Source: Agriotes lineatus (taxonomy: Eukaryota; Arthropoda; Insecta; Coleoptera; Elateridae). Taken from it: a DNA stretch of 64,000 nucleotides. Every line of letters starts with the position of its first letter. Within the stretch, counting starts at the first letter, position 1. The stretch lies in the NCBI GenBank assembly GCA_940337035.1, contig CALNHX010003294.1, positions 62,001 to 126,000 on the forward strand, written 5' to 3'. The notes beneath the pieces were generated by a model that had not been told where the DNA came from, searched no databases, and saw nothing but the letters and a program-made list of their open reading frames with translations. Shown here in pieces: positions 12,545 to 23,572 of the stretch. The position numbers and the translations under genes were made by a program.

Positions 12545-12814
12545 CAGCTGCTACTTCAGTGTTCGCAGATTTGCAACAGATACCGTGACGGATCTTGAAA
12601 TAATTCGAACAACTAAGAAGGAAGAAAAAAATGGCTTAAAATAGATTCGACACATCCTGATCAGACGGGTGCAGCAATTCACCAAAGCATTAACACCAAA
12701 TCTTCGCCAGATTTCTGACAATTTCCTCATAAAATTTTGTTTTTATTAGCACTGCAGCGTTTTTTAAAATTAATTTCGCCTGGATGATTAATGCATAATA
12801 ATAGTAAAAACCTT

Positions 12815-13122
12815 AGTTTTTGGTGTTATACTACATTAAAATGTAAAATATTGGAAATTAGATGGCTCTATAATTTGGAATTTGAATGTTAGTTTTTATT
12901 GAACATTAAAAAGGCGTTTACTTGGCAAAAAAATAAATAATTTATTGAAATAATTTCTTTCTCCGAATAGTTTTTGGTGTTATACTACATTAAAATGTAA
13001 AATATTGGAAATTAGATGGCTCTATAATTTGGAATTTGAATGTTAGTTTTTATTGAACATTAAAAAGGCGTTTACTTGGCAAAAAAATAAATAATTTATT
13101 GAAATAATTTCTTTCTCCGAAT
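12815..13122 (+). repeat. Tandem duplication, 2 x 154 bp
   Basis: Units 12815-12968 and 12969-13122 appear identical, beginning AGTTTTTGGTGTTATAC and ending CTTTCTCCGAAT. Identity implies a recent event or an assembly artefact. Confidence 0.9.
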
Positions 13123-14040
13123 TAAAAAAATACCTGAAACTGATTGCTGCCGATTTAAAAAAGGCCAACTTACCTTAGTTTCTATTTAGTTATAGTTATG
13201 TTTCCTTTTAGACATTAATGCATGTTTATTCTTCTAGTGTAATATTTAATTACGTGTTACATGACAAGGTTTTACGTTTTCAATAAAGTGCCAAACCAAA
13301 TAAAGTATTTGCAATGTTCCGCGCTGTGCACACATTCCAGTGCATATTTTCTGCATTGTAGTAATAAACCAGGTTTTTCTGAATAATCTAAAATTATTGT
13401 TTAGTTTGCGAGCAACGTTCATATGGCGACAACAAGCGGATATCATTTTGATCTTGTGCCAGGACTACTATAATATATGTATGAGGTCGAAACGCCAGGC
13501 GATAGTTTGTTTTCGTCTATTTTTATGTATTTTCAGTCTACGTGTTATCTTTTCTTACTTACCGCCTCTGCTTGCACTTTATATGCATGCTTCCACTCCG
13601 GCGTTAACAACCCGGAGGAGATTTACCTTTGTAATTTCAACTAGGTCGCACTAACAAAAGTTTCAAACTTAAGCAGTACAGGATATTAAATGGGACACAT
13701 ATTAGACTCATCAGGCTCAACGATTTTATGCAAACTGCATATACTGCACTTTATTAATTTGCCTTTTAGAGAAAGGAGAGCTAACTGCATAAGAGCAATA
13801 ATTTCTAATTACGAGGAGTGTATGAAATGTTCGCTAAGCGACGTACAGCTGGAGTATGTTTTTCGACGACACTCATCCGTCATATACACACACAAACAAA
13901 AATTCAGGGCCATCTGTCAATTAATTTAGTGTTGACGGTTATTTGAATAAGTCAAGGTATTCTCGTTTTTATATATGTATAGAGTCGGCATTCGTGCCGT
14001 GATTACATACCTCGTTAAAAAGGATTAACTGTAAGCAACA
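13123..14040. other. Spacer without recognised gene
   Basis: Several open frames of 60-104 codons (13246-13446, 13340-13654, 13690-13929) overlap on both strands and resemble no family I know. No splice-supported exon was found. Confidence 0.4.
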
Positions 14041-14051
14041 TAAAAGCTGAT

Positions 14052-15140
14052 ATGAACGATATGTTGGAGCAAGACTTCCAACAGCGTTTAAGCGTGGACT
14101 TCACAGCTATGAAGATGTCCTCCGCAGTGGAGGCTCGTCAACCGTCGTTGCTCCAGAAATCGTTGAAAGATATTATCTTGGGCGACCGACGTGTTAAAGT
14201 GCGCCAAGCCCGCCAAGTAAAGTACGTTTTTTTCCTATAAAAATTTTCAAGGTCAAGATAAAATTGGCAAAACTGCTTTTTTTAAATTATTAGAAAATTT
14301 ATTTTCGTCAGGGTTTTCTGTAAACGACTTGTGTCATTTTGACATTTAAAATTAAATTTTCAGCTTTTCTTTTTTGAAAATGAATATGCGTAAAAAACGG
14401 CATCTTTTAAAATTAAATGCAAAAAAAGCAATTCTGAAGTGTGAAGAGGAACTGTTCGATCTGCAGCCTAACATGCCAGAAGAAGAAGTTTACGAAAGAT
14501 TACCTAAAAACCAAACTCCTTTAATGTCAGGTTTTCAATTTCCCACCAAATTTTAGTTTTAAAAAGTTACTAAAACAAATCCTACCAACATATAATTTTT
14601 AAAGTAATCCAAATAATGCCAACATAAACCCTAAATTCTTTTACCTTCAAAATTTTTATAGGAAAAAAAACGTACTTTAGTTGAAAATACAGGCATCTCA
14701 ACTGAACGAGTAGATCATATAATTACCAAAGCTTTGAATGTAAATAAATCATCGAAATGAAAGCCTGTTCGTAAGAATATTTCAGTTTAATGTATTGGTC
14801 TGTTTTAGAAGGATCCTAAAAACATCCTGGATTGCCGGCATCAAAGAAGACAAAAAACCTTCGATCGGCTGGAAAAACGATGATGTCTATACATTGGAAT
14901 GTCAAGAGTATAATCGGAATTCATTATTTAGAGACTGGTGCAATAAACGCTCAATATTATTGTACATTGTTAGAAAAACTGAAGACGAATATCGCACAAA
15001 AATGAACACACTCCCCACTCAAAGCGCAAAATTATTTAATTTATTGATAACGCGCCGTTCCACCGTATTTTCGGATATAGCTTCCAGTGACTGCTTTTTG
15101 TTCCCACACTTGATATATTTTGAAGGCCTCGACTAATCGA
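14052..15140 (+). pseudogene. mariner-family transposase pseudogene, split by a MITE
   Basis: Mariner transposases cut and paste DNA at TA dinucleotides; they have an N-terminal helix-turn-helix region and a catalytic DD34D triad. The first part (14052-14219) carries DIILGDRRVKVRQ, typical of the second HTH. Across the MITE (14220-14677) the frame resumes with VENTGISTERVDHIITKAL, the recognition helix region ('GISxERVHxIL'). From about 14835 other frames carry LRSAGKTMMSIHWNVKSII, INAQYYCTLLEKLKTNIAQK and finally ASSDCFLFPHL, the last matching the 'SPDLAPSDYFLFPxLKK' box near the third catalytic Asp. Segments between are deleted, and stops and frameshifts are present. It is inactive. Confidence 0.85.
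14220..14677. mobile_element. TA-flanked MITE (458 bp) nested in the mariner copy
   Basis: Ends are inverted repeats starting AAGTACGTTTTTTTCCTATA (about 35 bp, with the inverse at 14640-14677), flanked by TA at 14218-14219 and 14678-14679. Removing it restores a continuous mariner reading frame, which proves the insertion. It contains a 60-codon open frame (14374-14556, EEELFDLQPNMPEEEVYERL in its middle), preceded by an acceptor-like TTTTCAG. The frame could be a captured exon fragment, but I do not recognise it. Confidence 0.85.
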
Positions 15141-15217
15141 TCTTTAAAAATGGTTTAAACGCCCTTGAGTACCACTGAAATAAATGAATTCAGCACTCAA
15201 GGTGTATTTTGAAGAAT

Positions 15218-16447
15218 AATAGCTATTTATGCAACAAGTGCTAAAAGTTGACGTTTATGCACGAGACATGAAAATTATGAAACGAAGCCGAAGGCTGAGT
15301 TTCATAACATGTCTCATGCATAAACGACTTTTAGCACGAGTTGCATACAATATTTTATCTACGACCTTAATTTTACATAAATATCGATTTAACAAAGGTT
15401 TGTATCTACGACATTTCTAATTTATGTCATAATAAACAGTAGGCCATGCCGCGCGGGCGTTGTTTGAGAATGACAGTAGTCAAGGTCAGTTACGAAATGT
15501 ATTTATTAATACTCCACATCTGACTGTATTCATTACATAACGCTTTAATTATTTCAAAAACACTTTACCTGTAACGCAAGAAGCAACTAGAAAAACTTTA
15601 CAACTTCACTTTCAGTTCGAAATTGTAGTTTTATAACTGTTTAAACTTGATTTAAACACACATAAATTTCATTTTCTAAAATTTACGAAATCCAGTTGCA
15701 TGGCTTTTACATGCAATTCCCATTTATTTAATATTGCTATCACCAATTACTAAATTTAATATGTTTAAATTAGATTAAAAACCATACATTTCAGTTCAAA
15801 TTTACGTAATTTAAAAGCCAGTGTTATTACACAATCGTACGAGTTAAAGACCAAGGAAAACGCAATTCTGCACTCCGTGCATAATATCGACCTACAGCAG
15901 TGAGTTCAACGGGCGACCTTCGCTCGACCAGGAAATAAACCTGCACAATTGCTTATCTGCTGTTTTGTAATTTAAACACTTTGTCCTATTAAACTGTATA
16001 TATGAACTTTGATATTGTTACTGCGTTAAGCATTTTTAATTTGTATAAATACTAGTCTATTTTCATAATAAAATCAATCTGCATTTAATGTTTGATTCAT
16101 TCACTACGTCGCCACTTCTATACCAAGCCATAATACTGTCGAGATGTGAGGCTGCATCTCAAGAAGTGGTTTTTACTGTCGTCCGTTCAAGTACCATTGA
16201 CTACATTGGTTTAAAACGTAAACACAGTCTTGTTTACGTGCTTGACGGATAGAATCAGCGCAAAGTAACGGAGTCCTGACACAGCCTCTCAGGCATCTCT
16301 GTTCAATAACCTCACTTCACTTTAGCACATGGGCTAAAAGTAAACAGCTGATTTCTTTAACCACTGTAAACCATAAAACGTCACTTTTAGTGAAACAAGC
16401 TAGCACTAAAAGGCCTACTTTTAGTGGTGGTCGTAGATAAAATTGAT
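15218..16447. repeat. Composite inverted-repeat element
   Basis: A hairpin at 15229-15350 has arms reading GCTAAAAGTTGACGTTTATG and its inverse around a GAAGCCGAAGGCTGAG centre. Near the right end, 16310-16430 contains several inverted CACTTTTAGTG and CACTAAAAG motifs. TTTTATCTACGACC (about 15354) is mirrored by GGTCGTAGATAAAA (16428), so both sides appear to be ends of one ~1.2-kb element with subterminal repeats. No transposase is visible between them. Confidence 0.55.
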
Positions 16448-16554
16448 TTTACATTTGTTTTTTATGTAGCCCAGCGAACATTTCATATACTCCTCATGCT
16501 TTACACGCAAATACGGGGGAATATTAACAATGAATGAATAAGAGGTTGTAAATT

Positions 16555-16796
16555 ATTTTATTTGTTCCTCACTTGTAAACATCAATTTATCAAGTCACTG
16601 TATTTACTTTGAAAATGTTTCATAACTGCCTAGCCAGTTATATTTTACAAGCGTGCTCATAGATAAATGATAGCGTGCAAAGCCAGAGTTGTCTTCCTTA
16701 GTATGAGTCATATTGATGAATTTAGTTGCTTGTCAGTTTGACATTTTGAATAAACGGTAAATTTATAGTTATTTACAAGTGAGGAACAAATAAAAT
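16555..16796. mobile_element. MITE with ~25-bp perfect terminal inverted repeats
   Basis: ATTTTATTTGTTCCTCACTT at 16555 and its reverse complement ending at 16796 enclose ~190 bp of non-coding DNA. Confidence 0.8.
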
Positions 16797-16811
16797 ATTC
16801 AACAATACACT

Positions 16812-16919
16812 CCAGGTAACCATTTTTACTGGTTCAAGGATATGACAGGCTCGCCTACCGGCTCGCCAGTCATCCCAATCCTATCGCCAGTAAAAACTGT
16901 TTTACCTGGCTTGTAATGT
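16812..16919. repeat. Palindromic sequence (~108 bp)
   Basis: CCAGGTAACCATTTTTACTGG at the left is mirrored by CCAGTAAAAACTGTTTTACC at the right. The centre holds GACAGGCTCGCC and its imperfect inverse. Confidence 0.6.
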
Positions 16920-17915
16920 AAAATACTATAAGCTAGTCATATGAGCTGTTACAAATTGTTAAATTGGACACTATTTTATATTGCGTACTTAATAATTGCG
17001 CCCTCTCAAAATTGTGAAATTATCTATAAGAGTGATGAATACACTATGAGTGCATTTGGTTTGTTCAGACATTGCCTTAATCTGCCGTCTCTGCTATTAA
17101 GAGTTTAGGAGTACATTCATTGGTAAAACCAAACTATAGAATATTTTATCAGCATTATCATCAAACAGCGAGTCGAGTTCACGGTTGAACAAAAGTAGCC
17201 TCATAAACATTTTCAATGTTTTCTGTCCTGCGCATTTCCAATCCAATTTGGGGATAATATTTTGAGATTGTCTCTACGATTACTCATGTCAGCCCCAGTG
17301 CTCAGCTTAATACACTAGTGGAATGCTTACTAGGTCACTCCGTGACAAATTGTAAAATTATAAATAAATTTTAAAAAAATTTAATACCTTTACTTATGGA
17401 AACTCGTGTACTTGCACACCATCATAATATGTTTCAGTACTGTAAACATTTCTTTGCGTTTTTCGTCCTACATTTACTTTTCTGCGCTGCTATGTGATCT
17501 GCAGTTTCTTGAGAGTTGTTTTGGTGAGGGTAATCTTTCTGAACCATACTCCAGAAATTAAAGAACGGGGTGGTGTACCACTCTTGATCGAGGGGTAGCA
17601 CAGCTCTAGCTAGCTCTAACTCTCGGCAGAATATGGTGTAAATAAGGACCATGCAGTGGTTCTTAAAGTTAGAGAAAGGCTTCGTGAATTTTATACAAAT
17701 GGACGCTAGTCGTTATACACAACATAATCATAAATCTAGCTACCAAAAGAAATCACCACATACCTTGTAAGTATTTAATTTCAACCTAAATCTCAAAAGA
17801 ACACAAGCAGGTTCATAAAGGGTCGTAGTATAAATAACAAAGAATATATACCAATAACAGTAAATAGAACTTAATATTCATCAATAATTGTCATATGTAA
17901 TTATAGAAGCAATAC
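16920..17915. other. Spacer without recognised gene
   Basis: No conserved coding signal. The 72-codon open frame on the - strand at 17434-17652 resembles nothing I recognise. Confidence 0.4.
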
Positions 17916-18039
17916 TATTGTATTGTATTGTAGTGGTGTAGTGATGAAAGTTGGTTGGATGCCATACAGCACTGCAGCCTCTTGGCTTATTGTGCTGCTC
18001 ATCATTACACTTATTTAGTAAAAAGTTCTGCCGTTTTTA

Positions 18040-18700
18040 TTAGGTTTAATAACCAAGTGTTCTCTTGTTAGAGTTTCTCGAGGGATGTCTCCCTCCAGGA
18101 GTGTGTCTCCATCGGGCAAGAGCTTCACAATCGAAAATGACATGAAAGGCTGTTTCATCCTCATTATTACAGTGTCTACAACTGGGTTCTTCTTTGAAAA
18201 TTCCCATTGTGTGCATATGTTTACGAAGGTTCCAGTGACCGGTTATCAGCCCCGTCACTAACCTAATTTGATGTCTGTTTAGTCGCAGTAGGTCATCTGT
18301 CAGTTTCTCAGATGGTTTCCTTAGCATCACCTTGCTATGTCTTAGTCCTTTCACACAGTTCCAGTGGTTTTGATGTCGTATGTTTATCCATCTGGTTAGC
18401 CAGCTGCGGACTGTCATTTTGGTGACTCCAAATACTGGTTCAGGGCCAGTGAATGGTGTTTCGGATCCCTTTTTTGCAAGAGAATCTGTATTTTCATTAC
18501 CTTGTATACCCCTATGCCCCGACACCCACATTAGAGTTATCCTATTGTGGTTAGCGAGGATTAAAAGGTTTCGAAGGTAGTCCCAAACCAATCTTGAGTT
18601 GATCCGATAGCTAGCTAAAGCTTTTAGCCGTCTGGCTGTCTGTTAGGATAAAGATTGGTCTACCTCGGTAATTTCTTGTTATATTCTCCTGCAGACATAT
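18040..18700 (-). pseudogene. RNase H and zinc-knuckle end of the non-LTR element
   Basis: RNase H of such elements degrades the RNA strand during target-primed reverse transcription. In successive frames the - strand reads a VFQAET-like box, LTDSQTA, then WVSGHRGIQGNENTDSLAKK, the last containing the His and the final catalytic Asp of the family. A C-terminal cysteine/histidine cluster follows (CRHCNNEDETAFHVIFDC), as in LOA, R1 and related clades. At least one frameshift lies near 18600. It ends in a (TATTG)n-type tail at about 17916-17935, a plausible 3' terminus. Confidence 0.75.
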
Positions 18701-18702
18701 AT

Positions 18703-20055
18703 CTACTGCATGAGTTTCTGCTTGAAATACGGTGGCATACTGCCTAAGAGATGCATATGCACTGAACTGTGGATATTCCCCATATATTCCTGCTCCGGTT
18801 CCGCTGTCAGTTTTGGACCCATCTGTGTACCAGACAAGTTTGCTCTCCTGACCACGGCATTGTACCAGCCCTTCATTCCAGTCAAGCTGGATGTTATGGG
18901 GTTATGATAGTGTTGCCTGCTTGGCATTGTGTCACTGCTTATTTCTAGTAATAGGTTTGTGATGATGTCTGTTATTCTGGTGTGACCGCCAACGGAGCTC
19001 ACTTACCAGTTTCCATTGTATTTAAGCCTGTACGCCGCCATCCTTGCCTCTGCCATTACTATGATGTCTAGGGGAGGCAGGCTTAGTAAAGTTTCCATTG
19101 CTGCGGTTGGGGTGCTTCTCATCACATCCGTGATACATATACAGGCAAGTCTTTGGAGTTTAATTAGCTCCAATTTGGCTCGTCTCTGTTCCACTTTGGG
19201 CCAGCAAACTAGCGAGCCATAGGTAACCATGGGTGTCACCACTGCAGTGTACAACCAGTGTACCATGCTTGGTTTTAATCCCCAGGTTTTACCCAACGCT
19301 CGCTTGGTTGCCATAAGAGTTATCCTGCCTTTATTTACAGTTTTGCTAGTATGTGAATTCCTGGTTAGCTTAGCATCTAGGATATTGCCTAAATATTTAA
19401 CTTCTTGGCTCAATTGCAGCTGTTCATTAAAGAGGTTTGGGAGCCCTAGCCCTTCCAATTTCCTGCTTCTTGGAAATGGAATTAGTGCCGTTTTTTGAGG
19501 ATTTACACTTAAGTTTTCCTTGGCACACCATCTTTCTACAGTGCCTAGAGCGTTTTGTATGAGCTCTGAGACTGTGTTGTCAAAATTCCCCGCGATGAGT
19601 ATCACCAGATCATCTGCAAACCCTTGGGTGTAATAGTTATGCCTATTTAGTTCATATAGGAGCTCGTCCACCACCAGGTTCAGCAAAAGGGGTGATAAAA
19701 CTCCCCCCTGCGGGCAACCTTTGGCGGCTACTATCTCCATCATTTCACCAGATAGGGTTGACTGTATTTTTCTGTCGTGTAGCATGTTACTAATCCACCT
19801 ACAAATTGTGTTAACTGCACGATTTCTCACCGCAGTTGTCATTGACTAAAAGGAGGTATGGTCAAAGAAAAGCTGCCAGTGCGATTTCCTGATAGTTTAT
19901 AGTTTTTTCAATTCTCTTCACCAGTTGGTGAAGAGCAGTCTAGCATGATTTTCCCGATTTATATGCATGTTGATAGAGATGAAATAGGCCCCCCGAATGT
20001 AAGGCTTTCCTAATGTGCCTATCAATCAGTTTTTCTACCAGCTTTATCATAAAAG
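18703..20055 (-). pseudogene. Reverse transcriptase of an R1/LOA-like non-LTR retrotransposon, 5'-truncated
   Basis: The largest open segment (19003-19842, 279 codons) contains RT motifs in order: CPQGGVLSPLLLNLVVDELL, the catalytic box GFADDLVILIAG, NPQKTALIPF, and VKYLGNILDAKLTRNSHTSK, followed by the post-RT region LQRLACICITDVMRSTPTAA. Upstream (19850-20055), across stops, it continues with IKLVEKLIDRHIRKAL and FHLYQHAYKSGKS, the fingers region, so coding sequence once extended further and the element is cut at about 20055. A stop at 19001 and later frameshifts separate it from the RNase H part. The catalytic FADD is intact, but the copy cannot be functional. Clade placement is from memory; I-like or Jockey-like relatives are alternatives. 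Confidence 0.85.
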
Positions 20056-20060
20056 ACTAG

Positions 20061-20900
20061 CTGAAACCCGCGGCATATGCCGCATTTAAGATGTACAACG
20101 AATTTAATAACTAAAGAAAGTTTTAAAAGCACGCTAGAGATTGGCAGTAAGGAAAAGTTAAAAAAAAAAATCAAATGGAAAGTCTCTGGAAAGGAAACGC
20201 TCGCCTCTGGAAGGCGTCCTAATTAATATGCTCTTATGAGATTATATGTGAGAATTATTTGCGCCACCGAAATAATTTTCAGCTGCCTGCAATCTGTGTT
20301 TCTTTTCAGGTTTAAGCCGTTGAGGCGTTGAGCGTCATAAAAATATAAATGTGGTAACTCAAGTCTCCAGTTACGCCGTTACTGTTATTGTTAAATAACT
20401 CGATTAATTATTATTTCTTTGTCATTTTACACTGCCATTATTATTATTATCTCCATAATAGTTTCCATAAGTAACTGTTTATAATGTTTATATGCTAGCG
20501 AGTTAATTTTCTTCTTAAATCGCTAGTGAATTAATAGTAGATTGTTCTACAAGTTAAAAAAGTGAGAATTTTCCAGCGAATGTAAAAGTTTTACGTGAGC
20601 ATGGAAGAATGACGCTGTAGCCCGCGCGCATTTAAAGTTTTGCGTGTTAGATAGATATACTTTATTTGTGACATTACAAAAAAAATTCTTTTACACACGT
20701 CTACTATATGGCAAATGCTACACCAAATACATACAATATATACAGTTCACATTTAATTATATATATTTATTCCTAATTCAGTACGTAAAACATGCTTAGA
20801 GGCACGTTTTTGATAACGGTGATAAAACTTAGATTAAATTTAGATTTTAGTTTATTGGCATACATGTTTAACGTCAGCGTACAAACAATTTCCAGAATAT
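20061..20900. other. AT-rich spacer
   Basis: No gene seen. TAGATAGATATACTTTATTTG at about 20650 followed by an A-run resembles the 3' tail of another non-LTR insertion, but there is not enough to call it. Confidence 0.35.
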
Positions 20901-20904
20901 TTTA

Positions 20905-21603
20905 TACCACATTGAATATTATGTATCATCGGATGAAAATTTTTATTATTTGGCCTGAATGAGATCAGGTGATTAAATCAATGCCAGAAGGCTTCAAGGT
21001 AGCATTTGGCAACAAGATTTCAGTAATAATCGATTGTTTTGAGATGAGAGTGGAAAAATCAAGTAGCCTTGAAGTACAATGTACTACATGGTCTACGTAC
21101 AAACAACATAATACGGTAAAGGTACTAATAGGCATCACTCCTCCTGGAGCAATATCATTTATATCACATGGATATGGTGGCAGAGTAAGCGATAAAGGTC
21201 TAACAGAGGATTGTGGGATTTTAAACAATCTCTTGCCAGGAGATTTTGTATTGACAGATCGTGGCTTTTTAATAAAAGACTCCATATGGCCACAGTGATT
21301 ACGCCTGCTTTTCTAAAAGGGATACGGCAGCTCGATCCAAGGGATATAGAATCAACCAGGAATATAGCAAGCGTGAGGTAGTGCAAGTATATTATTACAA
21401 TAATTATCTTAACTACCTATATCTTTTTTTCAGAATACACGTCAAACGCAATATTGGAGTCCTTCGTCAAAAAAATACAGTTCTTCACGAAACAATGCCC
21501 ATGTTCCTGGCGAAAAAGAAAACTGACGATGTTGCTGTGGTAGATCAGATATTAACAGTTTCTTGTGCCCTCGTAAATTTATGCCCTCCTATAATTGTAT
21601 AAC
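20905..21603 (+). pseudogene. ISL2EU/PIF-like DDE transposase with a 56-bp intron, frameshifted
   Basis: The + strand encodes the catalytic half of a DDE transposase of the type annotated DDE_Tnp_4. SVIIDCFEMRVEKSSSLEVQ includes the first Asp. Then come TTWSTYKQHNTVKVLIGITP and GDFVLTDRGFLI (second Asp). After a one-base frameshift near 21290 it reads VITPAFLKGIRQLDPRDIES. The segment IASV is joined by splicing of 21378-21433 (GTAGTGCAAG..TTTTTTTCAG) to RIHVKRNIGV, where related proteins read IAxVRIHVERxIG; this supports the intron. The end VVDQILTVSCALVNLCPPIIV is the usual C terminus, with a stop at 21601. An upstream stop at 20957 and the frameshift make it a pseudogene. N-terminal zinc-finger exons are not visible. 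Confidence 0.85.
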
Positions 21604-21681
21604 TATGAAATAAATCTTATTAACAAAGTTAATCTAATTATTTTTACTTTAATAATAATATTAATAATATCTACAAAAGTA

Positions 21682-22025
21682 TTAATAGTTATTTAGACCA
21701 CAAGTGTTACAAGTGCAACTTTTTTTCACAAGTGTGAAAAATAAGCACGCTAACACGAGTCTATAAGATTTTTTAAAATTTCATTAAACATTCAAATCCA
21801 AGCCTATTTTGTATAGAATTGTATTTGCCTTCATTTTAGTCAAGTGCGTTGGTCAGTTCTGGTAACTAAGGAAACGTCGATTGGTAACTAAGGAAACGTC
21901 CAATTAGAATCGTTCATTCCTAAATTAAAAGCAAAGTGTCACTTTTTTTCACTGATTGAAAAAAAGTAGCACTTAACACACCGAAATTAATTAAAAAAAG
22001 CCTACTTTTTTAAATAAAATTTAAA
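21682..22025 (+). mobile_element. MITE family A, copy 1
   Basis: About 340 bp whose reverse complement recurs at 42550-42943. It starts TTATTTAGACCACAAGTGTT and contains two copies of GGTAACTAAGGAAACGTC. Paired CACTTTTTTTCACTG-like inverted motifs lie in its right half. No coding capacity. Confidence 0.8.
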
Positions 22026-22116
22026 AAAATTAGTTAATTATCAGTTCTGAGTGTCTTTTCCAAAGTGTGCGAAAAAGTTGTGGCAAATCGAATGGTATCG
22101 TTCCTGAATAAATATA

Positions 22117-23163
22117 GTCAAATTTATACCCATTCGGAGTCACGTGATAATCTAGTAATTTTACGTATATCGATTCTTAAAAATGCAATTTTAGGGAAAT
22201 AAATGACATTCCGTTTTGTAGGTTATCCTGACATATGCCAATTTCTAAAACAAGATTGCTACGGGTTTATTCTCTTATATGAAATTAAACTGAATTTACA
22301 GGTTAAAGAAAACATAACATGTCGTAAAAAAACCTGCTGCGTATAGCAAATTTTAAGTTAATTTCTGTGCATGCATATTCTGTTATAGAACATTGCCATT
22401 TGAAGCCTATTTCCTTGCACAATCTAACGGGTGTTCATAAACAGTCGTCATCCCAGTTGCTTTGAAAAACAAAATGTTATGTCTTTGATTAATTCGTGCA
22501 ACACATGAAACGTCATTGAGTACTGTCATAGCGCATTTTTTTTTCAATTTTAATAGACATACGTTTCTGAAGTCAAAACCTACTGGGAGGACGACTGTTT
22601 ATGAACACCCGTTATTTAGGGAAGAAACTGAAAGTGAAAAATCTCCTCCAGATTCTTCAACCAAGCATTTTTTAGATTTTTTATGGTTACAAATTCTTTA
22701 GCTACATACATTTTATATATAGTGTCTTGACTGCTTCGTCGACTTCCGTTTTTGCAATCTTCACTTTCTGGCTCATATTTTCGGTAAATTGTGCTTTCCG
22801 AGATATTTAACGCAAGAGAAGCACGGCGAACAGCGTTGGAGGGTGAAACTGTTGATTTACTTTTATTAATATTGTACTCTTCATAAAAAACAACGCATAA
22901 TATTCAAATTAATTGTTGTGACTGCATGTCCGATGGTTTCTTTTAATTTCCAGTTTTCGGCTCGACAATTTTAGGTTTTATTACCCTTATCTCAATAACT
23001 TACACGAAAAATATAATCTGACAGATTAGAAACGTCAAATTTTTAAAATTAATTTTATGAATCGACATGCCTTTTTTTCAAATTTCTTCCATTTCATCTA
23101 TTTTACTAAAGATGAACAGTGACAGACAAAGGTCACGTGACTCCGAATGAGTATAATTTTGAC
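22117..23163 (-). mobile_element. Degenerate TA-flanked DNA transposon inserted in the RT
   Basis: About 31-bp terminal inverted repeats (left GTCAAATTTATACCCATTCG, right its near-inverse ending TTTTGAC) differ at about two positions and continue into CACGTGA. Flanks are TATA on both sides, consistent with a TA or TATA duplication. On the - strand about 22690-22890 reads SNAVRRASLALNISESTIYR, a helix-turn-helix like those starting Tc1/mariner-type transposases, and beyond the nested MITE it continues LCKEIGFKWQCSITEY. So it is a decayed transposon on the - strand. The catalytic domain is not recognisable. Confidence 0.65.
22427..22612. mobile_element. MITE with ACGGGTGTTCAT termini, nested
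   Basis: 186 bp with perfect 23-bp inverted ends (ACGGGTGTTCATAAACAGTC..), flanked by TA at 22425-22426 and 22613-22614. It lies inside the 22117-23163 transposon. The first 12 bases of its ends match the element at 33832-34071. Confidence 0.85.
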
Positions 23164-23532
23164 TATACAATCTGTTCTCCGATACACAACACGGCTTCAG
23201 ACAGCTCAGATCTACAGAAACTGCTAGTTTTAGCGTGCTCCGCTATGTCTATCAGCAACTGGATAACGGTAAATTTGTTGCATCAAAATTTTTCGACATA
23301 TCGCGTGCATTCGACACTGTGAATGTGGAATGCATTAGAAAAAAGTTATGTTCCTTAGGCATTCGGGGCCCACTTCTTATGTGGCTGATATCTTTTCTTA
23401 CTAACAGAAAACTGTTTGTTAAAATTAATGATGTAACGTCCACCACTGTCCGTATAAACTTAGATGTTGTTCAGGGCTCGGTATTAGGCCCCTTGCTGTA
23501 TCTATTGTATGTTACCGATGTGCCCTTATATG

Positions 23533-23572
23533 TTATTATTATTATTATTTTTATTATTATTAATATACAGTC
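23533..23572 (+). repeat. (ATT)n microsatellite
   Basis: An imperfect TTA/ATT run directly abutting the RT fragment. It may be the remnant of a retrotransposon tail. Confidence 0.7.

Larger units (their letters stand above)
22038..23532 (+). pseudogene. Non-LTR reverse transcriptase fragment, interrupted by a transposon
   Basis: The left piece (22038-22116) reads VFSKVCEKVVANRMVSFLNK, typical of the region before RT motif 1. After the 1047-bp insertion (22117-23163) coding resumes in a shifted frame with FSDTQHGFRQLRSTETASF, LDNGKFVASKFFDISRAFDT and FLTNRKLFVKINDVTSTTVR, then VQGSVLGPLLYLLYVTDVPL. The usual Pro of 'VPQGSVLGP' is replaced by Val. The YADD box is missing because the copy stops at an (ATT)n run at about 23533. 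Related elements belong to the Jockey/CR1-like assemblage; the clade is not settled. Confidence 0.8.

Noticed and set aside
18380..19498. + strand ORFs (66-89 codons)
   Set aside because: Antisense shadows of the RT/RNase H reading on the - strand.
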